Assembly (NCBI GenBank): GCA_944393005.1
Contig: CALXYO010000001.1
Coordinates: forward strand, 248,001 to 312,000
Source of the DNA: an uncultured Spirochaetales bacterium
GTDB taxonomy: Bacteria; Spirochaetota; Spirochaetia; Sphaerochaetales; Sphaerochaetaceae
DNA length: 64,000 nucleotides
Direction: 5' to 3'
Positions 52,344 to 60,217 of this stretch are shown piece by piece (position 1 is the first letter of the stretch; each line of letters opens with the position of its first letter). Made by a program: the position numbers and the translations under genes. The notes below the pieces were generated by a model. That model was not told the DNA's origin. It did no database searches and saw nothing but the letters and a program-made list of their open reading frames with translations.

Positions 52344-53342
52344 ATGATCAGCTACAAGGACTTAGGTCTTGTCAACACCCGTGACATGTTCGCAAAGGCA
52401 ATCAAGGGTGGTTATGCAGTTCCTGCATATAACTTCAACAATATGGAACAGATGCAGGCAATCGTTCAGGCTTGTGTCGCTACAAAGAGCCCTGTCATTC
52501 TTCAGGTCTCACGCGGTGCCCGTGACTATGCTAATATCAACCTTCTCCGCAACATGGCAAGAGGTGTTGTCGAATATGCTCACGAACTCGGCTGCGATAT
52601 CCCAATAGTGCTTCACCTTGACCATGGTGACTCATTTGAAACATGCAAGGACTGCATCGACAATGGTTTCTCATCAGTCATGATCGACGGTTCAAGCCTT
52701 CCATATGAAAAGAACGTGGAAGTTACGAAGAGAGTTGTAGATTACGCTCACCAGTTCGACGTCACAGTCGAAGGCGAGCTCGGTGTTCTCGCCGGTATCG
52801 AAGATGAAGTTGCTTCTGAAGTGACTCACTACACAAAACCGGAAGAAGTTGAGGACTTTGTCTCAAAGACAGGTGTAGACTCACTTGCAATCTCAATCGG
52901 AACAAGCCACGGTGCAAACAAGTTCAAGCCGGAGCAGTGCACAAGAAACGCAGACGGCATCCTCATTCCGCCACCGCTCCGCTTCGACATCCTCAAGGAA
53001 GTCGAGAAGAGACTGCCGGGATTCCCGATCGTACTCCACGGATCATCATCAGTTCCTCAGGAATATGTGAAGATGATCAATGAACACGGTGGAAAGCTTA
53101 AGGACAGTGTAGGTATTCCTGAAGAACAGCTCAGAGAAGCAGCAAAGTCCGCAGTATGCAAGATCAACATCGACTCTGACGGCCGCCTTGCAATGACAGG
53201 AACGATCAGAAGGATCTTCGACGAGAAGCCTGCTGAATTCGATCCGAGAAAGTACCTCGGTCCTGCCCGTGACGCTCTCAAGGAAATGTATATGAAGAAG
53301 AACATCAATGTTCTCGGTTCTGCCGGACACGCACTTGACTGA
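52344..53342 (+). CDS. fba: Fructose-bisphosphate aldolase, class II
   Basis: 332 residues. Zinc-dependent cleavage of fructose-1,6-bisphosphate. HLDHGDS near residue 90 carries the catalytic aspartate and a zinc histidine; MIDGSSLPYEKNV, SIGTSHGANKF and LHGSSSVPQEY supply the other ligands and the phosphate site. AGGAGG precedes ATG 52344. Codon use is strongly biased toward a high-expression set. Monocistronic with its own promoter and terminator. Confidence 0.96.
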   Translation: MISYKDLGLVNTRDMFAKAIKGGYAVPAYNFNNMEQMQAIVQACVATKSPVILQVSRGARDYANINLLRNMARGVVEYAHELGCDIPIVLHLDHGDSFETCKDCIDNGFSSVMIDGSSLPYEKNVEVTKRVVDYAHQFDVTVEGELGVLAGIEDEVASEVTHYTKPEEVEDFVSKTGVDSLAISIGTSHGANKFKPEQCTRNADGILIPPPLRFDILKEVEKRLPGFPIVLHGSSSVPQEYVKMINEHGGKLKDSVGIPEEQLREAAKSAVCKINIDSDGRLAMTGTIRRIFDEKPAEFDPRKYLGPARDALKEMYMKKNINVLGSAGHALD

Positions 53343-53367
53343 TGCATCACTGCATATTCTGATATCC

Positions 53368-53398
53368 ATCCCGGGCATGTGTTTTGTCCGGGATTTTT
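53368..53398 (+). terminator. Terminator of fba
   Basis: 10-bp stem ATCCCGGGCA/TGTCCGGGAT (one G-T pair), 7-base loop, TTTT. Confidence 0.85.
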
Positions 53399-53438
53399 CA
53401 TTTTCAGTCTTTTTTGAATGAAATGTTCCTTAAACATT

Positions 53439-53468
53439 TTGACAGTAAACTGTTACCTGTGCTATATT
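53439..53468 (+). promoter_or_regulatory. Promoter of infC-rpmI-rplT
   Basis: TTGACA (53439-53444), an 18-base spacer and TATATT (53463-53468). It leaves a leader of about 65 bases before infC in which GTGG and CCAC can pair; a control role is possible. Confidence 0.75.
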
Positions 53469-53540
53469 CCTCAGTTGTGGGCAACCGCAAAACTTGAAAT
53501 TCAGAAAATAAGGCCACAGGGGTGGTTACAGGGAGTTTAA

Positions 53541-54074
53541 TTGGCTACTAGGGATTTACGCGTTAACAGGCAGATTCGTGCACATGAAGTGCGACTCATT
53601 GATGAGAATGGCGAACAGAAAGGAGTTATGAAAACATTTGATGCCATTCGAATGGCAGAGGAAGCAGGACTTGATTTAGTTGAAGTGTCTCCGAATGCAA
53701 ATCCTCCGGTCTGTAAGATTCTGGATTTCGGAAAATACCGCTACGAACTGGAAAAGAAACAGAGGGATGCAAAGAAAAACCAGGCTGTCATAAAGGTCAA
53801 GGAAATAAGAATGCAGCCCAAAATCGACAGGCATGACCTTGAAACAAAGAGCAAGTTCATTGCAGAGTTCCTCACGGAAGGCAACAAGGTGAAGGTTTCA
53901 ATCCGCTTCCGCGGCCGTGAGCTGGCACATCCTGAGCTCGGAAAAGATGTTCTTGACAGGATACTTGAGATTCTGAGCGAAAATGGTGTACAGTATAATC
54001 TTGATAAGGGTGCGTTCATGGAAGGCAAGATGATGAGCATGTTCGTCTCCCCTGTCAAAAATCAGAAGAAATAA
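53541..54074 (+). CDS. infC: Translation initiation factor IF-3
   Basis: 177 residues. N-domain [19 protein letters not shown] and basic linker [17 protein letters not shown], then C-domain [10 protein letters not shown] and [13 protein letters not shown]. The start is TTG behind GGGAG; no ATG or ATT gives an in-frame start here. Use of a rare start is notable because IF-3 discriminates against non-standard starts and so represses its own mRNA in E. coli, where the start is ATT. First gene of the infC-rpmI-rplT operon. Confidence 0.95.
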   Translation: MATRDLRVNRQIRAHEVRLIDENGEQKGVMKTFDAIRMAEEAGLDLVEVSPNANPPVCKILDFGKYRYELEKKQRDAKKNQAVIKVKEIRMQPKIDRHDLETKSKFIAEFLTEGNKVKVSIRFRGRELAHPELGKDVLDRILEILSENGVQYNLDKGAFMEGKMMSMFVSPVKNQKK

Positions 54075-54075
54075 G

Positions 54076-54123
54076 AGCCGTACGGCTTTTATATAACGTA
54101 ACTTCAGGGGTTCTTGTTCCCTG
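54076..54123 (+). promoter_or_regulatory. Possible L20-type leader structure before rpmI
   Basis: AGCCG/CGGCT (54076-54086) and CAGGG/CCCTG (54105-54123) hairpins occupy the 74-base infC-rpmI gap. They may bind L20 for autocontrol; they are not strong terminators. Confidence 0.35.
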
Positions 54124-54148
54124 CAGTGCGATAAGGATGGGTAATAAA

Positions 54149-54346
54149 ATGCCAAAGATGAAAACAAGAAAGAGCGCTGCAAAGCGCTACAGGGTTACCG
54201 GTTCTGGCAAGGTGGCTTACAAGAAGATGGGCCTCCGCCATATTCTCACCAAGAAGAGTTCAAAGCGTAAGATGAATCTTAGACATGCTGGAATCTTAAA
54301 AGACGTGGAAGCAAAGAGAGCAAAGTCAATGCTTCCTTATGCATAA
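54149..54346 (+). CDS. rpmI: 50S ribosomal protein L35
   Basis: 65 residues, highly basic. [34 protein letters not shown] and [20 protein letters not shown] match L35. ATG 54149 is preferred over a nearby GTG/ATG upstream, since L35 starts with M-P-K-M-K-T and AAGGATGGG stands before it. Confidence 0.97.
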   Translation: MPKMKTRKSAAKRYRVTGSGKVAYKKMGLRHILTKKSSKRKMNLRHAGILKDVEAKRAKSMLPYA

Positions 54347-54359
54347 GGAGTGAGAAAAA

Positions 54360-54716
54360 ATGCCAAGAGCAGTTGACGGAACAAAACACAAGGACAGAAG
54401 AAAGAAAATTCTCGACCAGGCTAAAGGCTACTTCGGTCGCAGAAGCACCAATTACCGCGTTGCAAAGGATGCAGTTGCAAAGGCAGGCCAGTACGCTTAC
54501 CGCGGCAGAAAAGAGAGAAAGAGAGATTTCAGAAAGCTCTGGATCGCACGTATCAGTGCTGCTGTTCAGGCTGAGGGTCTCAACTACTCCCAGTTCATGC
54601 ATGGCCTGAAGCTTGCCAACATTGACCTTAACAGAAAGGCTCTTTCTAACATGGCAATCGAAGACAAGGCTGCATTCAGCGCACTCGTTGCACAGGTAAA
54701 GGCAGTTCTCGCATAA
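54360..54716 (+). CDS. rplT: 50S ribosomal protein L20
   Basis: 118 residues. [33 protein letters not shown], a basic N-terminal extension, and [21 protein letters not shown] are diagnostic. It binds 23S rRNA early in 50S assembly and typically represses its own operon. It is followed after 22 bases by the coiled-coil gene, probably cotranscribed. Confidence 0.97.
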   Translation: MPRAVDGTKHKDRRKKILDQAKGYFGRRSTNYRVAKDAVAKAGQYAYRGRKERKRDFRKLWIARISAAVQAEGLNYSQFMHGLKLANIDLNRKALSNMAIEDKAAFSALVAQVKAVLA

Positions 54717-54738
54717 GAGAAACCAAAAGGAGGTGGTT

Positions 54739-55077
54739 ATGTCTTTAATTGAAAGCAGTAAACTTCTTGAACAGCGTGTCAAGAAAGCAATCAGCCTGAT
54801 CAACAAGCTCAGGGCTGACAACACGGAGCTGACAGAGCGACTCAATCTGGTCAACAACCATAATGAGGAGCTTCAGGAACTCTTGAGCAAGACAAGTGCA
54901 GATACTGCTGTGATTGAGGAAGCAATCACCTCTGCCCTCGAATCTCTCGACAGTCTCAATCTGGACGACATGGGAGATTTCGGAACTCTCGATTCTGCCG
55001 AGCTCGCCGAAGCCGAGGACTTCACTCTCAACGGCGAAGGTCAGGAGCTCGATACATTCGAGGACGAGAATATCTGA
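54739..55077 (+). CDS. ZapB-like coiled-coil protein
   Basis: 112 residues. Residues 3-48 form a coiled coil (heptads in KLLEQRVKKAISLINKLRAD, then TELTERLNLVNNHNEEL) similar in size and position to ZapB/DUF904 cell-division proteins; the remainder is a strongly acidic, low-complexity tail. ATG 54739 is 3 codons into the longest frame, behind AAGGAGG. It is the last gene of the infC operon before the terminator. ZapB assignment is tentative. Confidence 0.65.
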   Translation: MSLIESSKLLEQRVKKAISLINKLRADNTELTERLNLVNNHNEELQELLSKTSADTAVIEEAITSALESLDSLNLDDMGDFGTLDSAELAEAEDFTLNGEGQELDTFEDENI

Positions 55078-55097
55078 GTCCCAAAACACAAGACTTT

Positions 55098-55129
55098 AAG
55101 GATGGGTTCTTCTTCCCATCCTTTTTTTT
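55098..55129 (+). terminator. Terminator of the infC operon
   Basis: Perfect 9-bp stem AAGGATGGG/CCCATCCTT with a pyrimidine loop, then six T. Confidence 0.93.
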
Positions 55130-55133
55130 GTAT

Positions 55134-55643
55134 TCATGTGAGAGCCAGCTCATATCCGGCTTCATCAAGAAAACGGTGCTCATCAATCATCTCATGCCAG
55201 ATTCCAGCTGCCTTTCTGAAGCCGTATTTCTCATACAGTCTTACTGCCATCCCGTTTGACACATCAACAAACAGCCGCAGGACATCATGCCCCGTCTTTC
55301 CGGCAAGTCTGACAGCTTCATCCAGCAGAACACTTCCACATCCTCTTCCACGGTATTCTGCCGCCACTGCAAGTTTCTCGATATAGACAGGTTTCCTGCC
55401 AGAAAGATTCCAAGTGACTTCCCCTGCACCTTTGTTCTCATCTTTCAAAGAGAAAGCACCTGCAAAACATTTCTCATCACACAGAATATAAAGGCATCCT
55501 GTCTGGATATCTTCCTCAAGAAAACTGCATGGATAGACATCATTCCAGATATCCAAGCCGGATTCATTCATATTTTTCACGACTTTGCTGTACATTGCCT
55601 TCAGATCATCAAGATCAGATATTTCAGCCACTCTCAGTCTCAT
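55134..55643 (-). CDS. GNAT family N-acetyltransferase
   Basis: 169 residues. R/Q-x-x-G-x-G/A acetyl-CoA motif is EYRGRGCGSVLLDEAV near residue 95, preceded by KPVYIEKLAVAAE and followed by DVLRLFVDVSNGMAVRLYEKYGFR, a typical motif B. The N-terminal start LRVAEISDLDDLKAMY is usual for amino-acid or aminoglycoside-type GNATs. Substrate unknown. ATG 55643 follows GAGAGGG. Confidence 0.9.
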   Translation of the reverse strand: MRLRVAEISDLDDLKAMYSKVVKNMNESGLDIWNDVYPCSFLEEDIQTGCLYILCDEKCFAGAFSLKDENKGAGEVTWNLSGRKPVYIEKLAVAAEYRGRGCGSVLLDEAVRLAGKTGHDVLRLFVDVSNGMAVRLYEKYGFRKAAGIWHEMIDEHRFLDEAGYELALT

Positions 55644-55777
55644 TTTCCCTCTCAAAGGCGCAGCTATATGTTCTCTCGCAGTATAAAATATAACTGAATT
55701 CATATCGTTTACGAATAATTTAAATATGGTAATTCAATAATAATCATTACAGCAATCTGTTTTCCTGCCATGCGCTG

Positions 55778-56314
55778 TCAATCAGCTTTCCCGCCGTCAT
55801 AAAATCTTTCATCATTCTCATCGATACTTCCGATCACACGGCATGGATTTCCATAGGCCAGAACAGATGAAGGAATGTCTTTCGTCACAACAGACCCGGC
55901 ACCGATCACAGTGTCATCACCTATACTGACACCGGGAAGTATTGTCACACCAGAGACGATGAAGCAGTTGTTTCCGATATGGACAGGCTTGTTGTACTGC
56001 GCTCCTTTCTGACGCAAGACTGAAGATAAAGGATGTGTTGCCGTTGCAATTGTGACACATGGCCCCAGCATTGTGTGATCTCCGATGAAAATATGTGTGT
56101 CATCAACAAGCGTAAGATTGAAATTCGCATAGCAGCCCTCCCCGAAATGAACGAATTTACCAGCCCAGTTTGCCCTGAAAGGAATTTCGATATAAGCACC
56201 ATGTCCGAAATATTCAAACATCTCTCTCAGCTTATTCTCCCTAAGTACAAAATCGGCAGGGTCCGTATCATTGTAATCCTTGAGCATACACAAACGCTCT
56301 TTCTGCTCCTGCAT
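55778..56314 (-). CDS. Sugar O-acetyltransferase (LbH, maltose/galactoside type), 5' end unusual
   Basis: 178 residues from the first ATG. Left-handed beta-helix with hexapeptide repeats: NFNLTLVDDTHIFIGDHTMLGPCVTIATATHP near residues 75-105 includes the catalytic histidine, then NNCFIVSGVTILPGVSIGDDTVIGAGSVVTKDIP. The maltose-acetyltransferase N-terminus (TGRHYKLNDSEI, matching the usual SGELY...D-x-E) lies in frame upstream of this ATG, from a CTG at 56354-56356, with no ATG, GTG or TTG before a stop. So the start is either CTG or lost. Confidence 0.85.
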   Translation of the reverse strand: MQEQKERLCMLKDYNDTDPADFVLRENKLREMFEYFGHGAYIEIPFRANWAGKFVHFGEGCYANFNLTLVDDTHIFIGDHTMLGPCVTIATATHPLSSVLRQKGAQYNKPVHIGNNCFIVSGVTILPGVSIGDDTVIGAGSVVTKDIPSSVLAYGNPCRVIGSIDENDERFYDGGKAD

Positions 56315-56401
56315 TATCTCACTGTCATTCAGCTTGTAATGCCTGCCTGTGTGCAGTATATCGTTTTGCTCATGCTGTCCATTATAAGGAGGAAAACCAG
56401 T

Positions 56402-56431
56402 TTACAAGAGTCCTTTTTTATGGTTTATATA
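56402..56431 (+). promoter_or_regulatory. Promoter of the 6S RNA gene
   Basis: TTACAA (56402-56407), an 18-base spacer and TATATA (56426-56431), 7 bases before the G at which the closing stem begins. Confidence 0.6.
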
Positions 56432-56438
56432 ACTCATA

Positions 56439-56600
56439 GGGCAGATGCATAGGTCTCTTGGCTCAAACTTTAAAATATGGAGACCGGTGAATAGAAGGAC
56501 TGAATTGCTCCTACCTCTTTACAATGTTTAAAGGAACAGAAAATCCTGCTCAACTAGGCCTCCCCCTTGAACATCAGGTTCAAGAGTACGCATTCTGCCC
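56439..56600 (+). ncRNA. ssrS: 6S RNA
   Basis: A regulatory RNA that mimics an open promoter and binds sigma-70 RNA polymerase. The ends pair: GGGCAGA (56439-56445) with TCTGCCC (56594-56600), extended by TGC/GCA across a one-base bulge. The 3' side has a perfect hairpin CTTGAAC/GTTCAAG (56566-56584), which is the same hairpin, in the same place, as in E. coli 6S (CCTTGAAC...GTTCAAGG). The 5' side GGTCTC...GAGACC and TTGGCTCAAAC resemble the 5' central-bubble side. About 162 bases, close to normal size. A promoter with correct spacing precedes it and a T-rich stretch follows. A covariance search was not possible. Confidence 0.82.
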
Positions 56601-56778
56601 GCTTTAATTTTTACATCACAACAGTTCGTGCAATGATTATGTATTATGCATATATGAAGTAGGATTTTGAATCTTAAGCCGATTTAAGGAATCTGTGAAA
56701 ATCTCATAATTCGTGGACAAACCGTGGACATTTTTCTGAAATGCATATCGGACAGGTTCTGTCAAACACAAGCACTGG

Positions 56779-56802
56779 CTGCTGTCTACCACATGGCAGC
56801 AG
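56779..56802 (+). other. Hairpin in the gap between 6S RNA and the TPR gene
   Basis: The 249-base gap 56601-56849 holds no gene. CTGCTGTC/GGCAGCAG, 8 bp, 8-base loop, is followed by ATTCTTCTTTTC and may attenuate transcription into the TPR gene. A direct repeat GTGGACA-N4-GTGGACA lies near 56713-56731. Confidence 0.4.
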
Positions 56803-56849
56803 ATTCTTCTTTTCACTCTGCCTTTTTCTTTATATACTTCACACTTGCA

Positions 56850-58103
56850 ATGAGTAAGTTAGATACAATCCAATTCATAAGTCTTCCCAAAAGCATGGAA
56901 GAGAAAATAACAGGTTTCAAAATTGACAGTTCAGTCCCGATTCCAGTTCAGTTGAAAGAAGGACAGAAACATCTCAGGGCCGAAGATGTGACAATAGAAT
57001 CCATATGTGCGGGAATGCTTGTGGTCATCGCATACAGGGAGAATGACAAGAACTTCAATTATTACAAGAGTTTCGTTCTTGCCTGTCAGCCGGATGCGAT
57101 ACAGGAGCTCAACGCCGCTGCAATCACAAAGGAAAAGCAGAAGGACTACCCTTTTGCCGAACAGCTGTTCCTCACCGTATACCATATGCTGCCGCAGAGT
57201 GCCAGCTGTATAAATCTTGCGACTCTGTATTCATCCTGGGCTGTCTATGAAGCTGATGCGAAAGATGAGAAAGCAGAAGATTTCTATTTGACAAAATGCC
57301 TCAACACACTGGAAGACGGACTTGAAAGATTCGGCGAGAATGAGGATATCCTGTGCGAGCTGGGTTCATTCCACACATATCTTGGCAATCTTGAAACCGC
57401 CCAGGATTATCTTGAACGGTACATGAAAGTTGCAGAAGAAGGTGAGAAAAAGCAGAAAATGAAGAAAATGCTGCGCGATGTCACCTTCCGTCTTGATTCA
57501 GATCAGGAGATCAAGCAGGCATATGATTTCATGATGCTCAATGAAGAGGACAAGGCCCTTGAAGTAATTGAGAAATTCATAAGCAAGAATCCCAGAATAT
57601 GGCACGGATACTTCATCAAGGGATGGGCATTGAGAAAACTCAAAAGATATGCAGAAGCGGAAGAAGCCCTTCTCAAGTGCATTTCCTGCGGCGAATCCAA
57701 TGCAGATATCTACAACGAGCTTTCAATATGCGCTCTTGAAAAAGGCAACAGGGAGCTTGCAAAAAGCTATCTTGATGCGGCTGTCGACCTTGACGGCGAG
57801 AATCTCACACTGGCCTCGAATTTGGCATTCCTTCATCTGATGGATGAAGACTACGACCAGGCAAAAGAATGGATTGAGAAATGCCGTATTCTCGCACCTG
57901 AAGACAGACAGGTGCAGTCAATGATGAAGGAATATACCGAGAAAACAGGAGAAGAATTCGGTCCTGTAATAAGAGAAGAATATGTTCATGATCCTGAAGG
58001 AAAGGAAAAAGACCATGAACATCATCATCACCATCACGAACATGGAGAGCACTGCACTCATGATCATGATGAGGACGCTGAAGAGGATGAAGAAGAAGAA
58101 TGA
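56850..58103 (+). CDS. Tetratricopeptide-repeat protein with histidine-rich tail
   Basis: 417 residues, cytoplasmic, no signal peptide. An N-terminal all-beta domain (about 1-75) precedes TPR-like helical pairs over residues 80-365, for example NLETAQDYLERYMKVAEEG, then KRYAEAEEALLKCISCGES and DYDQAKEWIEKCRILAP. The last 31 residues are a metal-binding-like tail with six consecutive histidines, then HEHGEHCTHDHDEDAEEDEEEE. It overlaps tsaE by 4 bases (ATGA). ATG 56850 has no good ribosome site. Function unknown; chaperone or scaffold. Confidence 0.8.
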   Translation: MSKLDTIQFISLPKSMEEKITGFKIDSSVPIPVQLKEGQKHLRAEDVTIESICAGMLVVIAYRENDKNFNYYKSFVLACQPDAIQELNAAAITKEKQKDYPFAEQLFLTVYHMLPQSASCINLATLYSSWAVYEADAKDEKAEDFYLTKCLNTLEDGLERFGENEDILCELGSFHTYLGNLETAQDYLERYMKVAEEGEKKQKMKKMLRDVTFRLDSDQEIKQAYDFMMLNEEDKALEVIEKFISKNPRIWHGYFIKGWALRKLKRYAEAEEALLKCISCGESNADIYNELSICALEKGNRELAKSYLDAAVDLDGENLTLASNLAFLHLMDEDYDQAKEWIEKCRILAPEDRQVQSMMKEYTEKTGEEFGPVIREEYVHDPEGKEKDHEHHHHHHEHGEHCTHDHDEDAEEDEEEE

Positions 58104-58522
58104 AGTATTTATCACACAGTGAGGATGAGACTCAGAAAATCGGTTATGAGGTTGCTGAAAAGATAAAGAAAGGTGATGTGATATCGCTTACGGGCTCGCT
58201 CGGTGCCGGCAAGACAGTTTTCGCAAAAGGCTTTGCGAAGCAGCTCGGAATCGAGGAAGCTATTGTAAGTCCCACCTTCACTCTCGTTCAGGAATATGAT
58301 GGAAGGATGAAGATGTACCATCTGGATCTTTACCGTCTCAGCGGTGAAGATGAATTTGAGTCAATGGGCGGTGAGGATTTCCTTTACAGCGACGGAGTCA
58401 CACTGATTGAATGGAGTGAGAAAATAGAATCCATGCTTCCGGATGATACCATCTATGTGAAGATCACGATCAATGAGGATCTGACAAGGACCATTGAGAT
58501 CACGGGAGGAATATATGACTGA
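58100..58522 (+). CDS. tsaE: tRNA threonylcarbamoyladenosine biosynthesis ATPase
   Basis: 140 residues. P-loop GSLGAGKTVFAKGF at 32-45, PTFTLVQEYDG and HLDLYRL match TsaE, which cooperates with TsaB and TsaD to make t6A37 in tRNAs that read ANN codons. Coupled to the TPR gene by ATGA and overlapping tsaB by 8 bases. TsaD is not in the window. Confidence 0.95.
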   Translation: MKYLSHSEDETQKIGYEVAEKIKKGDVISLTGSLGAGKTVFAKGFAKQLGIEEAIVSPTFTLVQEYDGRMKMYHLDLYRLSGEDEFESMGGEDFLYSDGVTLIEWSEKIESMLPDDTIYVKITINEDLTRTIEITGGIYD

Positions 58523-59216
58523 AATCAGGAACATACTTGCCTGCGACACATCCACTCCCACCCTTCACATCGCATTGAAATGCGAGGAAGGCTTTGAGGA
58601 GCGCATGATAGCAGGAGGTTTCCAGCATTCAGAAGATCTGCTTCAGGAAATCACATACATGCTTGAGCGCAGGAATCTGAAAGTGGCAGATCTGGATCTG
58701 CTTGTCTGTACAAGAGGCCCCGGATCATTCACATCCCTGCGCATCGCGATGTCCACACTGAAAGGTTTTTCTCTTGCAAAGAACATTCCTCTCGTATCAG
58801 TGCCGACGCTTGAGGCCATTGCCGGTGCATACATGATTCCTGACGTGCTCACGCTTGCGGTTCTTGATGCCAAGAAAAAAAGATACTATCTCGGACTGTA
58901 CAGAAACGGAATGAAAGAAGGTGAAAACATTGACGGCAATGTGGAAGACATCCTGCCCCTCATTGAGAAGGAGAGAACACTTGCACTCACCGGTCCCGAT
59001 GCCGGAAAATTCAGCAGCCAGATAAAAGAACATCTTCCATCATTGAATATCATCATGGACAGAATAAGCATAAGGCCGCTGGGCTCAGTTCTCATTGAAA
59101 TGGGAATAAGGCAGCTTGAGAAAGAAGGTCCGGATGACATCGGAACAGGTCCTGTATACATAAGACGCAGCGATGCCGAAGAAGCCCTGCTTGCAAAGGA
59201 GAAAAACAAGGAATGA
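58515..59216 (+). CDS. tsaB: tRNA threonylcarbamoyladenosine biosynthesis protein TsaB
   Basis: 233 residues, an ASKHA-fold scaffold partner of TsaD and TsaE. ILACDTSTPTLHIAL at the start, QHSEDLLQEITYML, and CTRGPGSFTSLRIAMSTLKGFSLA are the diagnostic blocks. ATG 58515 is set by GGGAGGA 7 bases upstream; the longer frame to 58494 lies inside tsaE. Next gene trxB overlaps by 4 bases. Confidence 0.95.
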   Translation: MTEIRNILACDTSTPTLHIALKCEEGFEERMIAGGFQHSEDLLQEITYMLERRNLKVADLDLLVCTRGPGSFTSLRIAMSTLKGFSLAKNIPLVSVPTLEAIAGAYMIPDVLTLAVLDAKKKRYYLGLYRNGMKEGENIDGNVEDILPLIEKERTLALTGPDAGKFSSQIKEHLPSLNIIMDRISIRPLGSVLIEMGIRQLEKEGPDDIGTGPVYIRRSDAEEALLAKEKNKE

Positions 59217-60118
59217 ATTCATCATACGACATAGTTGTCATCGGAGCGGGAGTTGCCGGTCTGTCAGCTGCCGGTTATGCAGCCCGTGCAGGATACTCAA
59301 CCCTCGCACTTGATGCGGCGGCACCGGGAGGACAGTTGCTTTTCATTGATACAATCGAGAACTATCCCGGAAGGGAAAGCATTTCAGGTTTCGCCCTTGC
59401 CGAGGAAATGGAAAAGCAGGCGCTCTCTTTCGGAGTCGAAATAGAATACAGTGAAGTCTCATCTGTCTCAAAAAAGGATGACGGCTTCACTGTCACAACT
59501 GCAGATGGAGAGGTAAAGTCGAAAGCCGTGATTCTTGCAATGGGCGCAAAGCATAGGCATCTCGATGTTCCGGGAGAAAGTGAATATGAAGGCAGAGGCG
59601 TAAGCTACTGTGCCACATGCGACGGTCCTTTCTTCAAGGGCAAGGTCGTGACTGTCGTAGGAGGCGGAGACACTGCCCTCACGGATGCAGTCTATCTCTC
59701 AAAGCTGTGCAGCAAGGTTTATCTGGTGCACAGGAGAAATGAATTCAGGGCCCAGAAAGTCCTTCAGGACAGAGTCAGGGCCTGCGGCAATATTGAAATT
59801 GTCACACCACATACGGTGAAGCAGATCAACGGTGATGGCAGCAAAGTCACATCCGTGACCCTTGACGACGGTACAGATCTCATCTGTGACGGCATATTCA
59901 TCTTCACCGGAATAATCCCCTCAAGCGGCATCGTGAAAGACCTTGTCGAGCTCGACAGACAGGGCTTCATCATTACAGATGCAAAGATGGAAACAAGTCT
60001 GCCCGGCATCTTCGCATGCGGAGATATCAGGACAACTCCGTTCCGCCAGGTCGTCACTGCTGCGGGGGACGGTGCAATCGCTGCCCACGGTGCGGATGAA
60101 TACATTTCCAGCCATTGA
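59213..60118 (+). CDS. trxB: Thioredoxin reductase
   Basis: 301 residues. FAD site GAGVAGLSAAGYAARAG at 11-27, redox pair CATC at about 132-135, NAD(P)H site VVGGGDTALTDAVYL near 150, and the C-terminal CGDIRTTPFRQVVTAAGDGAIAA. Keeps thioredoxin reduced and is important when oxygen defence is limited. Ends the TPR-tsaE-tsaB-trxB operon; terminator at 60153. Confidence 0.95.
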   Translation: MNSSYDIVVIGAGVAGLSAAGYAARAGYSTLALDAAAPGGQLLFIDTIENYPGRESISGFALAEEMEKQALSFGVEIEYSEVSSVSKKDDGFTVTTADGEVKSKAVILAMGAKHRHLDVPGESEYEGRGVSYCATCDGPFFKGKVVTVVGGGDTALTDAVYLSKLCSKVYLVHRRNEFRAQKVLQDRVRACGNIEIVTPHTVKQINGDGSKVTSVTLDDGTDLICDGIFIFTGIIPSSGIVKDLVELDRQGFIITDAKMETSLPGIFACGDIRTTPFRQVVTAAGDGAIAAHGADEYISSH

Positions 60119-60152
60119 TTAAAAGTACTGAAAAGCGCTTTTAATATGTTCA

Positions 60153-60182
60153 GAAAAGAGGCCTCTGTGCCTCTTTTCTTCT
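60153..60182 (+). terminator. Terminator of the tsaE-trxB operon
   Basis: 10-bp stem GAAAAGAGGC/GCCTCTTTTC, 6-base loop, then TTCTT. Confidence 0.8.
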
Positions 60183-60217
60183 TGACTTGAGAGCTCTTGT
60201 GAGTTGTAATTAGACAT

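Noticed and set aside
53390-53540. A riboswitch in the infC leader
   Set aside because: The leader from the likely start point is only about 65 bases, and no known aptamer core is recognisable.
56560-56605. A short open frame reading VQEYAFCP resembling a Cas4 N-terminal motif
   Set aside because: The same bases form the conserved 3' hairpin and closing stem of the 6S RNA; no other Cas-like sequence or repeat array is near.
56713-56731. Direct repeat GTGGACA-N4-GTGGACA as an attachment site or transposon end
   Set aside because: Only two short copies, with no recombinase, target duplication or tRNA gene in reach.
58017-58103. Six consecutive histidines as a sign of a cloning tag
   Set aside because: Codons are mixed, the tail continues into His/Asp/Glu repeats, and the stop overlaps tsaE in a native operon.
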